Below are positions 25,716 to 36,900 of a DNA stretch of 64,000 bases, in pieces; the first letter of the stretch is position 1, and each line of letters opens with the position of its first letter. Source of the stretch: Myrica gale (Eukaryota; Streptophyta; Magnoliopsida; Fagales; Myricaceae). Under the pieces are notes generated by a model that did no database searches, had not been told where the DNA came from, and worked only from the letters and a program-made list of their open reading frames with translations. The stretch covers positions 2,552,001-2,616,000 of the forward strand of contig OZ005604.1 of the NCBI GenBank assembly GCA_963930655.1, in the 5' to 3' direction. Made by a program: the position numbers and the translations under genes.

Positions 25716-27590
25716 AATAATTTTATTTATTAATTATAAGTTAATTATTGTAAATAATTATTTTATATATTATTATATTCTTTTTAATATATAATTTTAT
25801 TTCATCATATATTTGAAAATTTTTATTTTAAAGGACCTACTTAATAAAATATGAAATTAGAGAGAGGCTTATGACAATTGAAGTATATTGTGAGATTAAC
25901 TTATGCAATTAAAGTACATAACTTAATATATGGTCTTAGAGGCTATGATTTAGTCATTAGGTATATAGGTACATACATATAAAGTACTTAGATTAATTAG
26001 CACATATCATATATATGATAAACATATATGACAAATCATGCAATGTCTAAGTATTAATACTAGTACCAATACATGCTACAATGTGTATTACAATTACAAA
26101 TAAAATAGTAATTAAAATAAATATATGTTATTACTTTTGAACTAACAAAGCATAGAATGGCTAAAGTGTCTCAGTTTATATATGTAGTATAATTTTAATT
26201 AGAGTGTAAAAACAAAATAAATTTTATATTGTGATATAAATATATGTTGACAACTATAAGAAAAAGACAATTATTTAGTTTATAAATATATATAAAATAA
26301 AGACTTAATATATTAAATTAAAGAGTAACCACGATAGAGCTTATATATTGTGATATAAATATTATTTTACAATTAAATAAGAAAAAAAATAAAAGACAAT
26401 AATTTATATGTCCAACACACTGCCTCAGCCTCTCAGTAGAACCACAATAATTTCCCGACACATTTAATGTCTCTCTTGACACCATGCAATTCTGAAAAAA
26501 AACATAGATGACCAATAAGGAGTCTTTTAGAAACTTTACCTGAATCTCAACATTAGCCGCAGTAGATGTTTTTGGGGAGGGTGGCCAGCGTGGAGTTTGA
26601 TGTTTTTTAACCTGCTAAGAAATCCACGCGACAGGGAAAACGACTAACATTTTTCCTTCCCTAATTAGGCGATAACCGAAAACCATCAAAAGGTAATCGA
26701 GAGGAAAAGAGAGAAGAGGAATCAGCGAAATTCGCACCTAATAGGAATCTACTGCCCAACTACCCTCATCTTCGTCCCACCAATGCTTGGAAACCAAACA
26801 ATCGAGCCAGGTCCTATATATCTTTTTCTTTTTCTTTTTCTTCCTAAGAATAAACGAGTTAGCCCACCAACCTATCTAATTGAGTATAGGTCAACCTCTT
26901 TGCGGAGCAAAATTGATTACAGGAAAAAGAGAAATGGTCGAAGATCGCTGGAGAAAACAAAAGGACAACAAAACAATGAGAGAGAGAGTACTGGTGATGA
27001 CTAATGATCTTGACGAAAGCTTTACGTATATGAGTTATCTACTGCAATGATATATGCTTGTTCTGCATGAATCATTTAGGTGTGTGTCCGAAGTTTGAAC
27101 AGAGTGGGTATTTCACGCACATCTTTTCACAAAAACACATTTATCACCCTTTGTTGATCATTGTTCTCAGTTAATTATCTTCCAATTGTACGGCCAAGAT
27201 CTTGTATTGTAGCTAATAAGAATATTGAAGATCGATGTGTTAGAGCCCTCCAAAACCCCCCAAGCCCACGGAGGACACATAAGTGTACGTGCGAGAGACT
27301 CTCACTCGATCCCCGTCTCATACTGCTTTCGCCTACAAAGATTGCCCCTGAGACCTCATTTCCCTCAACTACCACGCAAGACCCGGCATTAGCTGTCACA
27401 CTACGCTGATATCTCAACCTTCACTGATGAAGTTGGGACGTCACTTTGTTTTTGAAACATCTTTCTTCCAATTACTCCGCTGCTAATGTCCCTTCATCTT
27501 CTCCTTAATTTTTGAACGGCAAATAACAACGTCAACGTTGTCTGTTGTTCAGGATATATAGAGTCCCGTTTCCTCAGAAACACTTAAATA
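25716..27590. other. AT-rich intergenic region
   Basis: 25716-26400 is extremely AT-rich with recurring ATATAAATAT stretches. From 26520 on the composition is ordinary and no gene is supported until the protease promoter. Short frames near 27.2 kb have no recognisable content. Confidence 0.55.
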
Positions 27591-27593
27591 CCT

Positions 27594-27600
27594 TATATAA
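27594..27600 (+). promoter_or_regulatory. Probable TATA box of the nepenthesin gene
   Basis: TATATAA lies 59-65 bases ahead of the chosen start codon at 27659. Transcription starting about 30 bases downstream would leave a leader of some 35 nt and would exclude the earlier in-frame ATG at 27545. Confidence 0.5.
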
Positions 27601-27658
27601 TCCCACCGCTTTCTCTCCCAGTCTTTTCCACCCTCGTTTCTGTCGAGGAATTATACCC

Positions 27659-29005
27659 ATGGCTCCATTTCAATCTTTATCTTCATTCATATTAGTAGTA
27701 CTAGCACTTGTAGTCATATTTGTTAATCCTGCATTTTCCGCACCAAGAAAATCTCTAGAGCGTCAGACGGTGCAAACTGGATTCGGGGTTACACTTAAAC
27801 ATGTTGATTCTGGGAAAAACCTCACAAAGTTCGAACGTCTCCAGCGGGGAATCAAGCGGGGACAACACAGGTTGCAAAGGCTCAGTGCAATGGCCTTGGC
27901 GGCCACGTCAGACTCCCAGGTTGAAGCATCAGTACATGCAGGCACCGGGGAATTCCTAATGAGCTTAGCTATTGGCACACCACCGGAGACCTTCTCCGCA
28001 ATCGTCGATTCTGGCAGTGATTTGATTTGGACTCAATGCAATCCGTGTAAGCAGTGTTATGACCAGCCTACGCCAATCTTCGATCCCAAAAAATCATCGT
28101 CATTCTCTAAGATGCCATGTAACAGCCAGCTATGCGACGCACTCCCTTCGTCAACATGCGATAGTCGTGCAGATAATTGCCAGTATTTCTACCAGTATGG
28201 TGACTATTCTATGACAGAAGGTGCTATGGCGACCGAAACCTTCACGTTCGGGGACTCTGATGACAACAAGGTTGCGATTCACAAAATTGGGTTTGGTTGT
28301 GGGACTGACAATGAGGGAGATGGGTTCAGCCAAGGTGCAGGCCTGGTAGGGCTCGGGCGTGGACCCTTGTCGCTGGTTTCCCAACTCAAAGAACCCAAAT
28401 TCTCTTATTGCCTAACATCCATTGATAACAGCAAAACCAGTACGCTGTTGTTGGGATCCCTATCAAGCGTGAAGAGCACACAAGAGGCGATCATTACCCC
28501 TTTAATCAGAAACCCATCTCAGCCCTCCTTTTATTTTCTTTCGCTTGAAGGGATCTCTGTCGGCAGCAGTCGCTTGTCTGTTCATACAGAAATCGCAGAT
28601 GATGGCAGTGGCGGCCTCATCATAGACTGTGGGACAACCATTAGCTACATTTATGATAGTGCTTTCGATTCAATCAAAAAAGAATTCATTTCTCAAACAA
28701 AACTAGGTGTGGACAACTCGGGTTCCTCCGGTCTTGATCTTTGCTTTACCTTACCATCGAACGCGACTGCAGTAGAGGTTCCCAATTTGGTTTTCCATTT
28801 CAAAGGTGGTGATTTGGATCTGCCAGCCAAAAACTACATGGTCGCTGATAAAGGATTGCTTTGTTTGGCCATCGGAAGCTCAGGGTCCACGGGCATGTCG
28901 ATCTTTGGTAACATTCAGCAGCAGAACTTTCTGGTCATCCATGATCTTGCCAAGGAGACCGTATCGTTCATTCCTACTCAGTGCGATCAGCTTCGACTAA
29001 CATGA
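27659..29005 (+). CDS. Aspartic proteinase nepenthesin-like (peptidase family A1B), single exon
   Basis: A secreted or vacuolar acid endopeptidase. The 448-residue protein fits the nepenthesin size. Residues 1-27 form a signal peptide with a long Leu/Val core, followed by a prosegment to about 95. The first catalytic motif is DSGS at 117-120, within IVDSGSDLIWTQC, followed by the cysteine-rich nepenthesin insert (NPCKQCYDQ, CNSQLCDALPSSTC, NCQYFYQYGDYS). AGLVGLGRGPLSLVSQL at 227-243 and GNIQQQNFLVIHDL at 417-430 are family hallmarks. The second catalytic site reads DCGTT at 323-327 instead of the usual DSGTT: the aspartate is kept but the following serine is cysteine. I start at 27659 because the signal peptide begins there; an in-frame ATG at 27545 lies upstream of the TATA box. 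A polyadenylation signal AATAAA is at 29079. Confidence 0.93.
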   Translation: MAPFQSLSSFILVVLALVVIFVNPAFSAPRKSLERQTVQTGFGVTLKHVDSGKNLTKFERLQRGIKRGQHRLQRLSAMALAATSDSQVEASVHAGTGEFLMSLAIGTPPETFSAIVDSGSDLIWTQCNPCKQCYDQPTPIFDPKKSSSFSKMPCNSQLCDALPSSTCDSRADNCQYFYQYGDYSMTEGAMATETFTFGDSDDNKVAIHKIGFGCGTDNEGDGFSQGAGLVGLGRGPLSLVSQLKEPKFSYCLTSIDNSKTSTLLLGSLSSVKSTQEAIITPLIRNPSQPSFYFLSLEGISVGSSRLSVHTEIADDGSGGLIIDCGTTISYIYDSAFDSIKKEFISQTKLGVDNSGSSGLDLCFTLPSNATAVEVPNLVFHFKGGDLDLPAKNYMVADKGLLCLAIGSSGSTGMSIFGNIQQQNFLVIHDLAKETVSFIPTQCDQLRLT

Positions 29006-29078
29006 TATTCCGTGTGTTTATTTGGTCTCCTTGCAATTGAGATTGTTATATTTTATTTTCTTCGTAGCTTGAGAGATC

Positions 29079-29084
29079 AATAAA
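29079..29084 (+). terminator. Polyadenylation signal of the protease gene
   Basis: AATAAA 74 bases after the stop codon, in T-rich surroundings. Confidence 0.5.
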
Positions 29085-29642
29085 ATGACGATCATGATGA
29101 ACATTCTAATGTTAAAACGTACTGAGGGAGTTGCACTTATTAAAGTTATTATGAGTTGGTTTTTATTCAATTGCTTAAATTGGTCGATGGGGGAAGTTGG
29201 TCTTCATGTATTTATATCTTTTCGTAATTAAACTGCGTCCATGCATGAGTTAACGCTTACTTTTAGTCAACGCTTTCTTTTGTTCCTACGAGAAGCAAAA
29301 GAAAAAGCTAACGGGACGGCTGGAATATTGTCGATCGGCTCTCTTCAATATCACCCTAAGTTTGCTGATCAAGAAACACGGCTATGTTTGTATTTTTTTT
29401 GGAAGTAGTGTAGATTCTCTTTGTATTTTAGAACCTATGAAAATCAATAAGATATTTGTTCTGATTTCTGATGTTTGACGCATTAGAATTTAGGAATATT
29501 TAGGGAAGCAACAATGCAGCCTTTTCCTGAGAGCTACACAAAATCTTCTATTTTTCTGCTATTTCCCTTTTTTGGTTTTGTTTAGATGCTATAAAATTTA
29601 TTGCATGTGAAATTATCTTATTACATCGAAATTGAATTGCAG

Positions 29643-29960
29643 AGACACACAACCTGTGATTTCTTTGAATGGATTGATCCACTCTCTAATCAACACGAGG
29701 AAGATGTTCCAAACACATTTCTACGCATACTGAAGTTAATGGAGGAAAAGTTGAAAACTATGGAGGAGCAACAAAACACAACGGAAGAGCAGCTGCAAAG
29801 ACAGAAGTATTTCGAGGAGTAGCTGAAGGCTATGAAGGAGCAGCTGAAGGCTATGAAGGAGCAACTCCAAATACATATGGCTATAGAGAGGCGACTTAAG
29901 TCAATAATTTTGGGGTCTTGGTTGTTCTTTTGTTGTGGTTCTGAAACTAGTTCATTGTAA
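29643..29960 (+). pseudogene. GRF-type zinc finger protein, C-terminal exon
   Basis: After an AG acceptor at 29641-29642 the sequence reads RHTTCDFFEWIDPLS, the second half of a GRF zinc finger (C-x-F-F-x-W-x-D), then a coiled coil with Glu/Gln-rich heptads and a short hydrophobic tail. This is how many small plant GRF proteins end. A TAG at 29820-29822 interrupts the coiled coil, and just after it the unit LKAMKEQ is repeated. The exon that should carry the first half of the finger is not upstream; a candidate lies inverted at 31275-31392. Confidence 0.6.
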
Positions 29961-30361
29961 TTGATTATTAGGTTACTTAGCTTGATACGTATTCGAGCTA
30001 TTTTTGTTGTTGTCTTTATGTTTGTTGTTGTGGACACTGGTGCTAGTACGTGCTACTAGTTCATTTTAAATTGTTGAATTAGGTTGTATAATATTAATGG
30101 CTATGTACGTGATTCTCTCTTTCTTTAATGAGTAAAAAGGATAGTTGCATTAAGGAATGAACCATTGGGCAGGGACCCATGTCCATTTTCTGAAACGGTC
30201 AAATGATTTGCAAGATTAGAAGAGACGAAGAAATAGATCATGTCAACATGAACCATGTTTTTACAATATGTCATCATCTCAAAAGGGATCCAAAAACATT
30301 TCAGATCATGTCACTTACATCAACCATTAAAGTACGCCTAATCAGATCACATAAATTCTAG

Positions 30362-30571
30362 CAACCAACCATTTGGCAATCCAAAAAACAACAGGTCCAA
30401 ACAACAACCTTGTCTATCACAGAACCAAATTGTGCCACAATAGCCAACCATTCGGCAATCCTAAAAAAAAAACAGAAGGGACCATCACAGAACCCAAATG
30501 TGCCACAATAGCCAACCATTCGGGAATCCAAAAAACAACAGAATGGACCATCACAGAACCCAAATGTCCAA
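30362..30571. repeat. Three tandem units of about 67 bp
   Basis: The unit begins CCAACCATTCGGCAATCC and contains CATCACAGAACCCAAATGTG. The second and third copies are nearly identical; the first is more diverged. It lies just past the stop codon of the MULE transposase tail on the minus strand, so it may be part of that element's 3' region. Confidence 0.75.
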
Positions 30572-30599
30572 CAAAAGCCAAAATCTCCAATCTTCCAAA

Positions 30600-31262
30600 T
30601 TACTGGCCAGCCCGAATAACTGGCAGTTTGCGGGGCGAGCGTCTCAAATGTACTGGTTGCGACCCATCTTGAATACTTGATTGCACCTTGTCCTTCCGCT
30701 TTCTTGTAGTCTTCCTAGCAGTCTCTGATGGTTGTTGGGGCTGTGACCAGTGTGATTGTTGTGATGGTTGTGATACTTGGACCTATATTTTTCATATGGT
30801 TAATGAAATCAATATTTTAGAAACATGTCAGTCATATAAGTTTTGACTAATTTTTCATTACCTCAATCGGGGTCTGCGAGGCTGTGATGGTTGCGTACTT
30901 TGTGTTGCAGTCTTTCTGACAGGCTACGATGATACATTTGATGGTCCGACCTCATCCTTAAATCATTCTTAAATTAGTGTTGATGAAGAGAGCTCAATCA
31001 ATGTACATTTTAATAACCTTAAAACCCCAAATTTTACCTGATTTGCAGCTTTCTTTTTTGATGCCTTCTTGGGGTATATCCTATGATTGGGGTTTGGTGG
31101 ATAATTGCATCTTCTAGCATTATGCCCAATGATACCACATGTCCCACAACGAACAGGTATGCCACTACGACTTACATTATGTGGATGTTGTGGTTCATAT
31201 TCTGCTCGGACCCTTGCTTTCCTTGGATGACCAGGCATAGACCGAATAATAGGAGGCCCTAC
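30600..31262 (-). pseudogene. MuDR-type (MULE) transposase C-terminal tail with zinc knuckle
   Basis: The minus strand carries MPGHPRKARVRAEYE followed by a CCHC zinc knuckle CGTCGIIGHNARRC, the usual end of plant MuDR-like transposases after the SWIM finger. A GT donor at 31037 closes that exon (31262-31038). A middle exon around 30950-30863 has an in-frame TAG, and the last exon 30786-30600 gives a basic tail with SPRKLPVIRAGQ and a natural stop. The catalytic DDE domain and SWIM finger are absent, since the sequence immediately upstream switches to a GRF-like frame. It is a severed transposase end. Confidence 0.65.
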
Positions 31263-31274
31263 TGAAGCTTATCC

Positions 31275-31392
31275 GAGCACTACCTCCACAGAAGCACAAA
31301 GGTCTCACGTCGAGCACCGATCCCTCAGTCCTTCCTTGAGAACCAGATCTGTCATCGCTCACAGATGATGGAGATGAGCGTCGCTGCGGCAT
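31275..31392 (-). pseudogene. GRF-type zinc finger protein, N-terminal fragment
   Basis: An ATG at 31392 opens a Ser/Arg-rich leader that ends in VRPLCFCGGSA, matching the start of GRF fingers (C-x-C-G-x-x-A). After that the frame runs into the MULE tail. With only the first cysteine pair present the identification is moderate. Confidence 0.45.
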
Positions 31393-32763
31393 AGGGGGCC
31401 TAACTTGTTGAGAAAGGAATGCTCTACTTCGGCTGATTTGGGGAGCCTACCTACGAGCTGATTGATTTGGGAAGAATATAGGTCGAGAAGAGAAGGCAAA
31501 TGTTCAGGTAAAATTTGGGATTAACGAACTGACCTATGCTGCTCGTATTGAAGAGGAACGTCGTAGTTTAGTTCAAAGGGGGCAATGGTGTTCTAGACTT
31601 TAAGTAAATGACATGGCATGGATTTTTTAGTAATTTTAATATTAATTACTGACGTGGCATGCAAATTAGGCGACAGTGGACATGTGTCGTGTTTTTAGAG
31701 GAGATGACGTGGGGGTGTTTGACACGTCTTCAAGTTCCGTCAATTTTTTTTCGGCAGATAGCCGGAGGGACATGTCTGGGAAAGTGAATAAACTCCGGGG
31801 ACGGCGGGACAACAAAGTTTACGCTAGGGGCATTTCCAGGAAAAACTTGTACCCAAGGGATATACGTAATATTTAAACCTTTAATTTACATGTGAAAAAT
31901 AATCATATCCAAAATTACTTGAAATTACTTTCCACATACCAAATTTCGAGTAGAATGAGGAAATAAATAAGAAATGAGTTCTCAAGTCCGTTAAATCCAT
32001 AATTAAGACCTTACTATAAAGAACAATAACTTATAATAATTTTGAGAATTTTTAAAAAGTAGCTTTTAGCGTTTTAAAATTCAAATATTAAAATAGGCTA
32101 AAATATTATGTGCCCCCTGTGGTATAACTTTTTCTTGAATATGTCCTTAGGGTTCAATTTGTTGTCTCGCTGCCCCTGACTTACAGCAGCTTGCCAAACA
32201 AAAGCTAAGAGAAGAAATGATACATGTGTCACTAGCATAAAATCTACGATGAGATTCAAAAAAGCATAAGCCTTGGGCAATTTGACAAAGAAAAAACTAT
32301 TTGAAGAAAGAGCAGAATTAAGCCAGATATAGATCAAATTAAAGATATTAAGCAGAACAAACATTATTTTGTTCTTGAAAATAATTTTATTTATTTTGAT
32401 TAAGTTGTTAATAATTATAATTGATTACAAAATGTTTTTGTCTATTTTATATTATTTAAGTTATATAAAAAAATGAGTAAAAACTAAAAAAAAATAAGGT
32501 CCATGTGGTTGATATACCTTTCCCAACAATACCCCTTCGTCCATATGTCGTCTCCAAACTAACGGGAAATGCTGAGCTGTCAAAAAATCACACGTCACAG
32601 CCAATAAGAAAATGACACGTGCTCCATTTGCTGACTGGGTATATAACAATGTGGTTCTGGTACAATCCACGGTGTCCAAGTTTTTCTTGTTCCTAAATTG
32701 CCAATGCCACGTCAGTAAACAGCAGGGTACTTGTTTGATACGAGAACTAACAGAGATACAAGA
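31393..32763. other. No gene; related sequences in inverted arrangement
   Basis: A stretch around 31795-31876 (GGGACAACAAAG onward) is recognisably related, in reverse orientation, to 32100-32175. Such paired blocks suggest the decayed ends of a transposon, but ends and duplication could not be fixed. Nothing here appears to be a functional gene. Confidence 0.4.
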
Positions 32764-33000
32764 TTAAACGAAAAAGATGGAACAACGAGCACATGTTGTA
32801 AAAGGATGTGAGAAAGAAAGCTGAACAGAGTCTATATGTGAGACTTGAGCATGAGAACCGTCTGGTAGTTTGACAGAAGAACAAACTGAAGAAGTAATAG
32901 AGGTAAGCATTGAAGTAGATGATACCATATGATCCGTGACATCGGTGTCCACAATCCAATCGAAACCATAAGAAGAAAGAGTACCTGCCATATTTGTCAT
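32764..33000 (-). pseudogene. Ty1/copia retrotransposon protease relic
   Basis: The frame has FDWIVDTDVTDHM followed by VKLPDGSHAQVSHIDSVQLS, the spacing and content of the aspartic protease at the gag-pol junction of plant copia elements (usually WIxDTGAxDHM). The catalytic DTG has become DTD. No reverse transcriptase or integrase was found nearby. Confidence 0.7.
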
Positions 33001-33414
33001 AAGACTTTAGATCCTCTTGAAAAACAACAGATTGTCGTGATCAATCCATTGAAGGAATGAGAGCTAATAGATTCTGACACTGTTCCTTCGTGAGAGGAGA
33101 ATTCGGGCTCGGTCTTTTTGAGAGTAGCAACTCCATACCCACCATGTTGTTCAAAGCGGCCTTCAAACAATGACCCTTAGCACTCAATGAAGAAACCGTC
33201 GCTCGTTGAGTTGAAATACCTCACCAACATAGGGAACAACCTTTGCTGCCGACCACTCAGAGAGAGCGAAAGAAGACACGTCATTAGGAGCCGAGTTGGG
33301 AATGAAAGAGAGAGAGGTGAGGATGTGGAGACTAGTTCGAAAAGTGTTTCTGGCACCGGGTGTTTGTCTTTCGAAGAGTGAGGGAGTGAAAAGAACGACT
33401 GTCGCAACGACCAT

Positions 33415-33976
33415 TGTTGGAAGTCCCACATTGCTAGAGAAACTAGTCAATGTGCTCCTTATAAGGTTGTGACATCTCTCACTTCTCAAGGCGTCTTTTG
33501 GAATTGAGTTAGGCCCACCTTTCACATATTGTGTAAATTCTATTATGGTATCAAAGGAGGTTTGTGGTCCCATCGTCACTCGTTTCCACGTGTTGACTTG
33601 GATGTCCACCCGCCACACGTGAGGGGGCGTGTTGGAAGTCCCCACATTGCTAGAAAAACTAGTCAATGTGCTCCTTATAAGGTTGAGACATCTCTCACTC
33701 CTCAAGGCATCTTTTGGAGTTGAGTTAGACTCACCTTTCATATATTGTGTAAAATTATAATATGGTATCAGAGGAAAGTTCCTAGTTTGTGGTCCACCGT
33801 TACCCGTTTCCACGTGTTGACTTGGACGTCCTCCTGCCACACGTGAGGGGGCGTGTTGGAAGTCTCACATTGCTAGAGAAACTAGTCAATGTGCTTCTTA
33901 TAAGGTTGCGGCATCCCTAGACGTCTTTTGAAGTTGAGTTAGGTCCACTTTTCACTTATTGTGTAAATTCTTAATA
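33415..33976. mobile_element. TRIM retrotransposon array: three LTRs, two internal segments
   Basis: Three near-identical long terminal repeats, each starting TGTTGGAAGTC, occupy 33415-33545, 33630-33762 and 33854-33976. Each of the first two is followed by a sequence close to TGGTATCAGAG, the primer-binding site complementary to initiator tRNA-Met, and each internal segment (about 85-90 bp) ends in the purine-rich GTGAGGGGGCG just before the next LTR. These are the parts of a terminal-repeat retrotransposon in miniature. The tandem form, LTR-internal-LTR-internal-LTR, usually arises by unequal recombination. No protein is encoded. A clean 5-bp target duplication was not evident. Confidence 0.85.
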
Positions 33977-36900
33977 GTCATCGCTGTCGCCGATCTCGAC
34001 TGTTCCTGATAAGCCAACGCTGAAAGGGACAAAAAGAAGGACGGGATCCCCTGCCCGGGCAATGTGAGTCCCACGTGGCCTCCATCTTCGGTTTTCCTCA
34101 CTCACTTGAAAATCCTGGTCCATGGTATCAAGAATGAGAGACATTTTGTCCCTCTATCTCTATTCGCATGACCACATTAGTAAACGAGGGATTTCGAAAT
34201 AAAAGGCCACTTTCGGTTTCTCGACCACTGCACGTCTCTATCGGAGTCATGTTTTTTTTTTCTTCTAGGCGGAGTCATGGTGTTTGCTAATGAATGTTTG
34301 CTGTAAAAAATTGTTTGGGTTCGACTGTTCGAGTGTATCAGGCATGCCATTGTTGGAGTGTCGATGTAGCTGAGATGTTATGAAAGATCTATCTCTTCAT
34401 GAAAGTGGAGAACTATTTGATTAACTATATGCCCTGCCTCATTTTAGATCAATCTTTAACTGCTCACTCATGTTTGACATGTTTCCAGGGCACAATAACC
34501 TGTTTCCCTTTTTCATCCTTGGTGGCTGATTTTTTTCGGAGGTGATAAAAACCCTTTGAATCACTTATGCAAAAAGTAAGTTCCTTTCAATAGATATCAC
34601 TGCAGGCCTTTGAAGCACTAGCAACATATTTCAGGGATTATTAGAAACCAAACAGTTCGCAAAACAAACAGTGGAAGTATGAAACTTTCAACGGAACTTT
34701 TTGACCAGGTTCAACGGAGTCACCTACAATTTTTGGACTGTGAACTTCGGCTCTGCTTGTTTCGTTGGTTTGGGACAGAGGTGCGATATCGCGGAAGGCG
34801 GCGGCGAGAGGGATTAAAAAAAGGTTTCTGTGAGGTCCATGCCTTCCTTTGGGGTGTGGCTTGGAGAACGAAAGCGTGAAGGACTCTCACCTGACTCTAA
34901 CGTCTTTAGTCCCAGTCGTTAGTGTGCTTTTGACTGTTTTAAACGATTTTACGCGAATTGATGACGGCTCGCACTCCTTCAGGAACGCCTCCATAGTCCA
35001 TGGTACACAGCATTTCCATTTTTTCCCCTCTCATTTGTGAAAATAAAATCAAAAGAATTTGTTTTTGTGTGGGAGCGATTTGGTTGTTGTGGACTGTGAG
35101 CTACATTCTTTAGCCTCTGGGAACTGTGGTTTATATTGGTTTTGTTTCTGGCGTTTTGGCTCAGGTACCGTAACTGTTTAATGAAATTTTTGGACAGAGA
35201 GTACGGGGGTCATTTTTTAGTGCATCTGGATACACCTTTCTGAATGTCTGTTTCAGAAAGGCCACTAGATTGATGCCATAGAAAAAAGCAAATGGGTATT
35301 GCTTATTGTCAAAGTGGGACACTTCCAAGTACTCAAAACATTTGCGACAATACGTATGAGTGGCTTGGCAGTTGAGCTTAATAAGTTATTGCCAAAGCAT
35401 CTTCCCCCGGCCAAGTAAATTTTACAGCTTAAGTATGTAAGTAATCCTATAATTATGACGCCAATGCCTTAGCCCCCTCCTGACTTGATGCTTGATGACC
35501 TGAGCTATTGAATTGGAAGGTCAGGCATCTTTGGAAGGACACATGACGCTGTGAAACCAGGTATGTGGTGTTTGTGGATAATGCACATAGCTGATTGTGG
35601 ACAAACGTTGTGAACTATTCTACCTATGTTGGACCGGCTTATCAGAAATATAGCTTAAAACTCAGAGGTATCTTCAATCTTATTTTCACTAAGAATCATT
35701 ACCCATCTTTAACCACTGACACACAATGAGAAGGCTCCTCTTCCTATTTTGGTGGAGAAGCCCAAGCTCTGGCCTTGACTTTGACTTTTGTCTCTGTTTG
35801 TGCCTTCACTTTTTAAAACTTTTGCTAGTTCTTGAATGTTTCAATCTTTGGTGGCCCTAGGGCTGTTTCAGTCGGAAATATTAGGAGTAAGTTGCAGCAA
35901 CTGTTGTCCCAGATGATGAAAGCAAAATTAGGATGTAAAGATGAATTGCTATTGACATCATGGATCTTGATTGTTAGCGAGGGTAAGTTTCTTGCTTTGC
36001 TTCCTGCTTTTTGCTTATGTTTGATAAGAAAACAGTTTTCTTGAAGGAGAGGGACCCAAGTCTCTAAATCATCACATGAAGTGCAAATAAAGGAATCATC
36101 AAAAGAGGAAGACAGGATACTGCCCACATGTAGTCATACAATAACCTTGAGAAAGAGGGCTGAGAAAAGGTGGATGAATTATGTTAATGTGTCTTAAGCT
36201 TTATGTACATTGTTGCCTCCTTTGTTCACAGCATTGAGGACCGTTTGGTCGATTATCATGGTATTCAAGCTTGATTGCCTATGAAGTGCTCACTTGATTC
36301 CTTGGAAATGTTGCAGATAAGATGTTTTGTTGCCTTGCATTTTTCACGGGTCAAAATTCTTTCACTGACAAGTGTGAAGTGTGGTTTTCTGCAGGGTTTT
36401 ATTTGCTCCCTGTTTATTGAAATGGTGTTTTTTCTCAAGCAAAGTACTTGGTAATTGTTGAATTATGTAAAACAAATTAAACCAGAGGGTGAAAGGACTT
36501 TTTCTTGTCTTCCTACTGTGTCTTGGGTTACTGCTTTGTGTTACATCTAACTCTTTTCGTTGACTTAACTCATCATGTCTTATAGTGATTTCCTGGTCCA
36601 TGGTGCCAGAAATTGTGAAAACAAACATTTCTGAGAATATATAATGCAGATTAAGGAAACAAGCTGAGAAAAAAAATGCTGTCTAAAAAAGCTTTGTTAA
36701 TTTCATGCTCTAGTTGATGAAGGTTTTAAAATTCCCAACCATGTTGTTCCTGTAGACTCATTTGCTAGTTGAAGACTATGTTATTGTTAGAGGAGGGAGC
36801 AAATGTCGTTACTATGGTATTTATGTTTTGTTCTTATAGGAATCTTGAGCTTCCACGTCTGAGCCTATCAGGGTCCCATCATATATGCCCGACTTTTTTA

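Noticed and set aside
27545-27658. Upstream in-frame ATG that would add 38 residues to the nepenthesin
   Set aside because: The extension precedes a clear signal peptide and overlaps the probable TATA box, so the start at 27659 is preferred.
30362-30571. CRISPR-like array
   Set aside because: Units are contiguous without unique spacers and the context is a plant transposon region.
33177-33840. A 218-codon minus frame and partners over the TRIM array
   Set aside because: The translation repeats itself with the LTR period and has no start context or domain; it is a shadow of the repeat.
35825-36127. 100-codon minus frame and 70-codon plus frame
   Set aside because: No domain, no supporting splice sites, and the two overlap one another on opposite strands.
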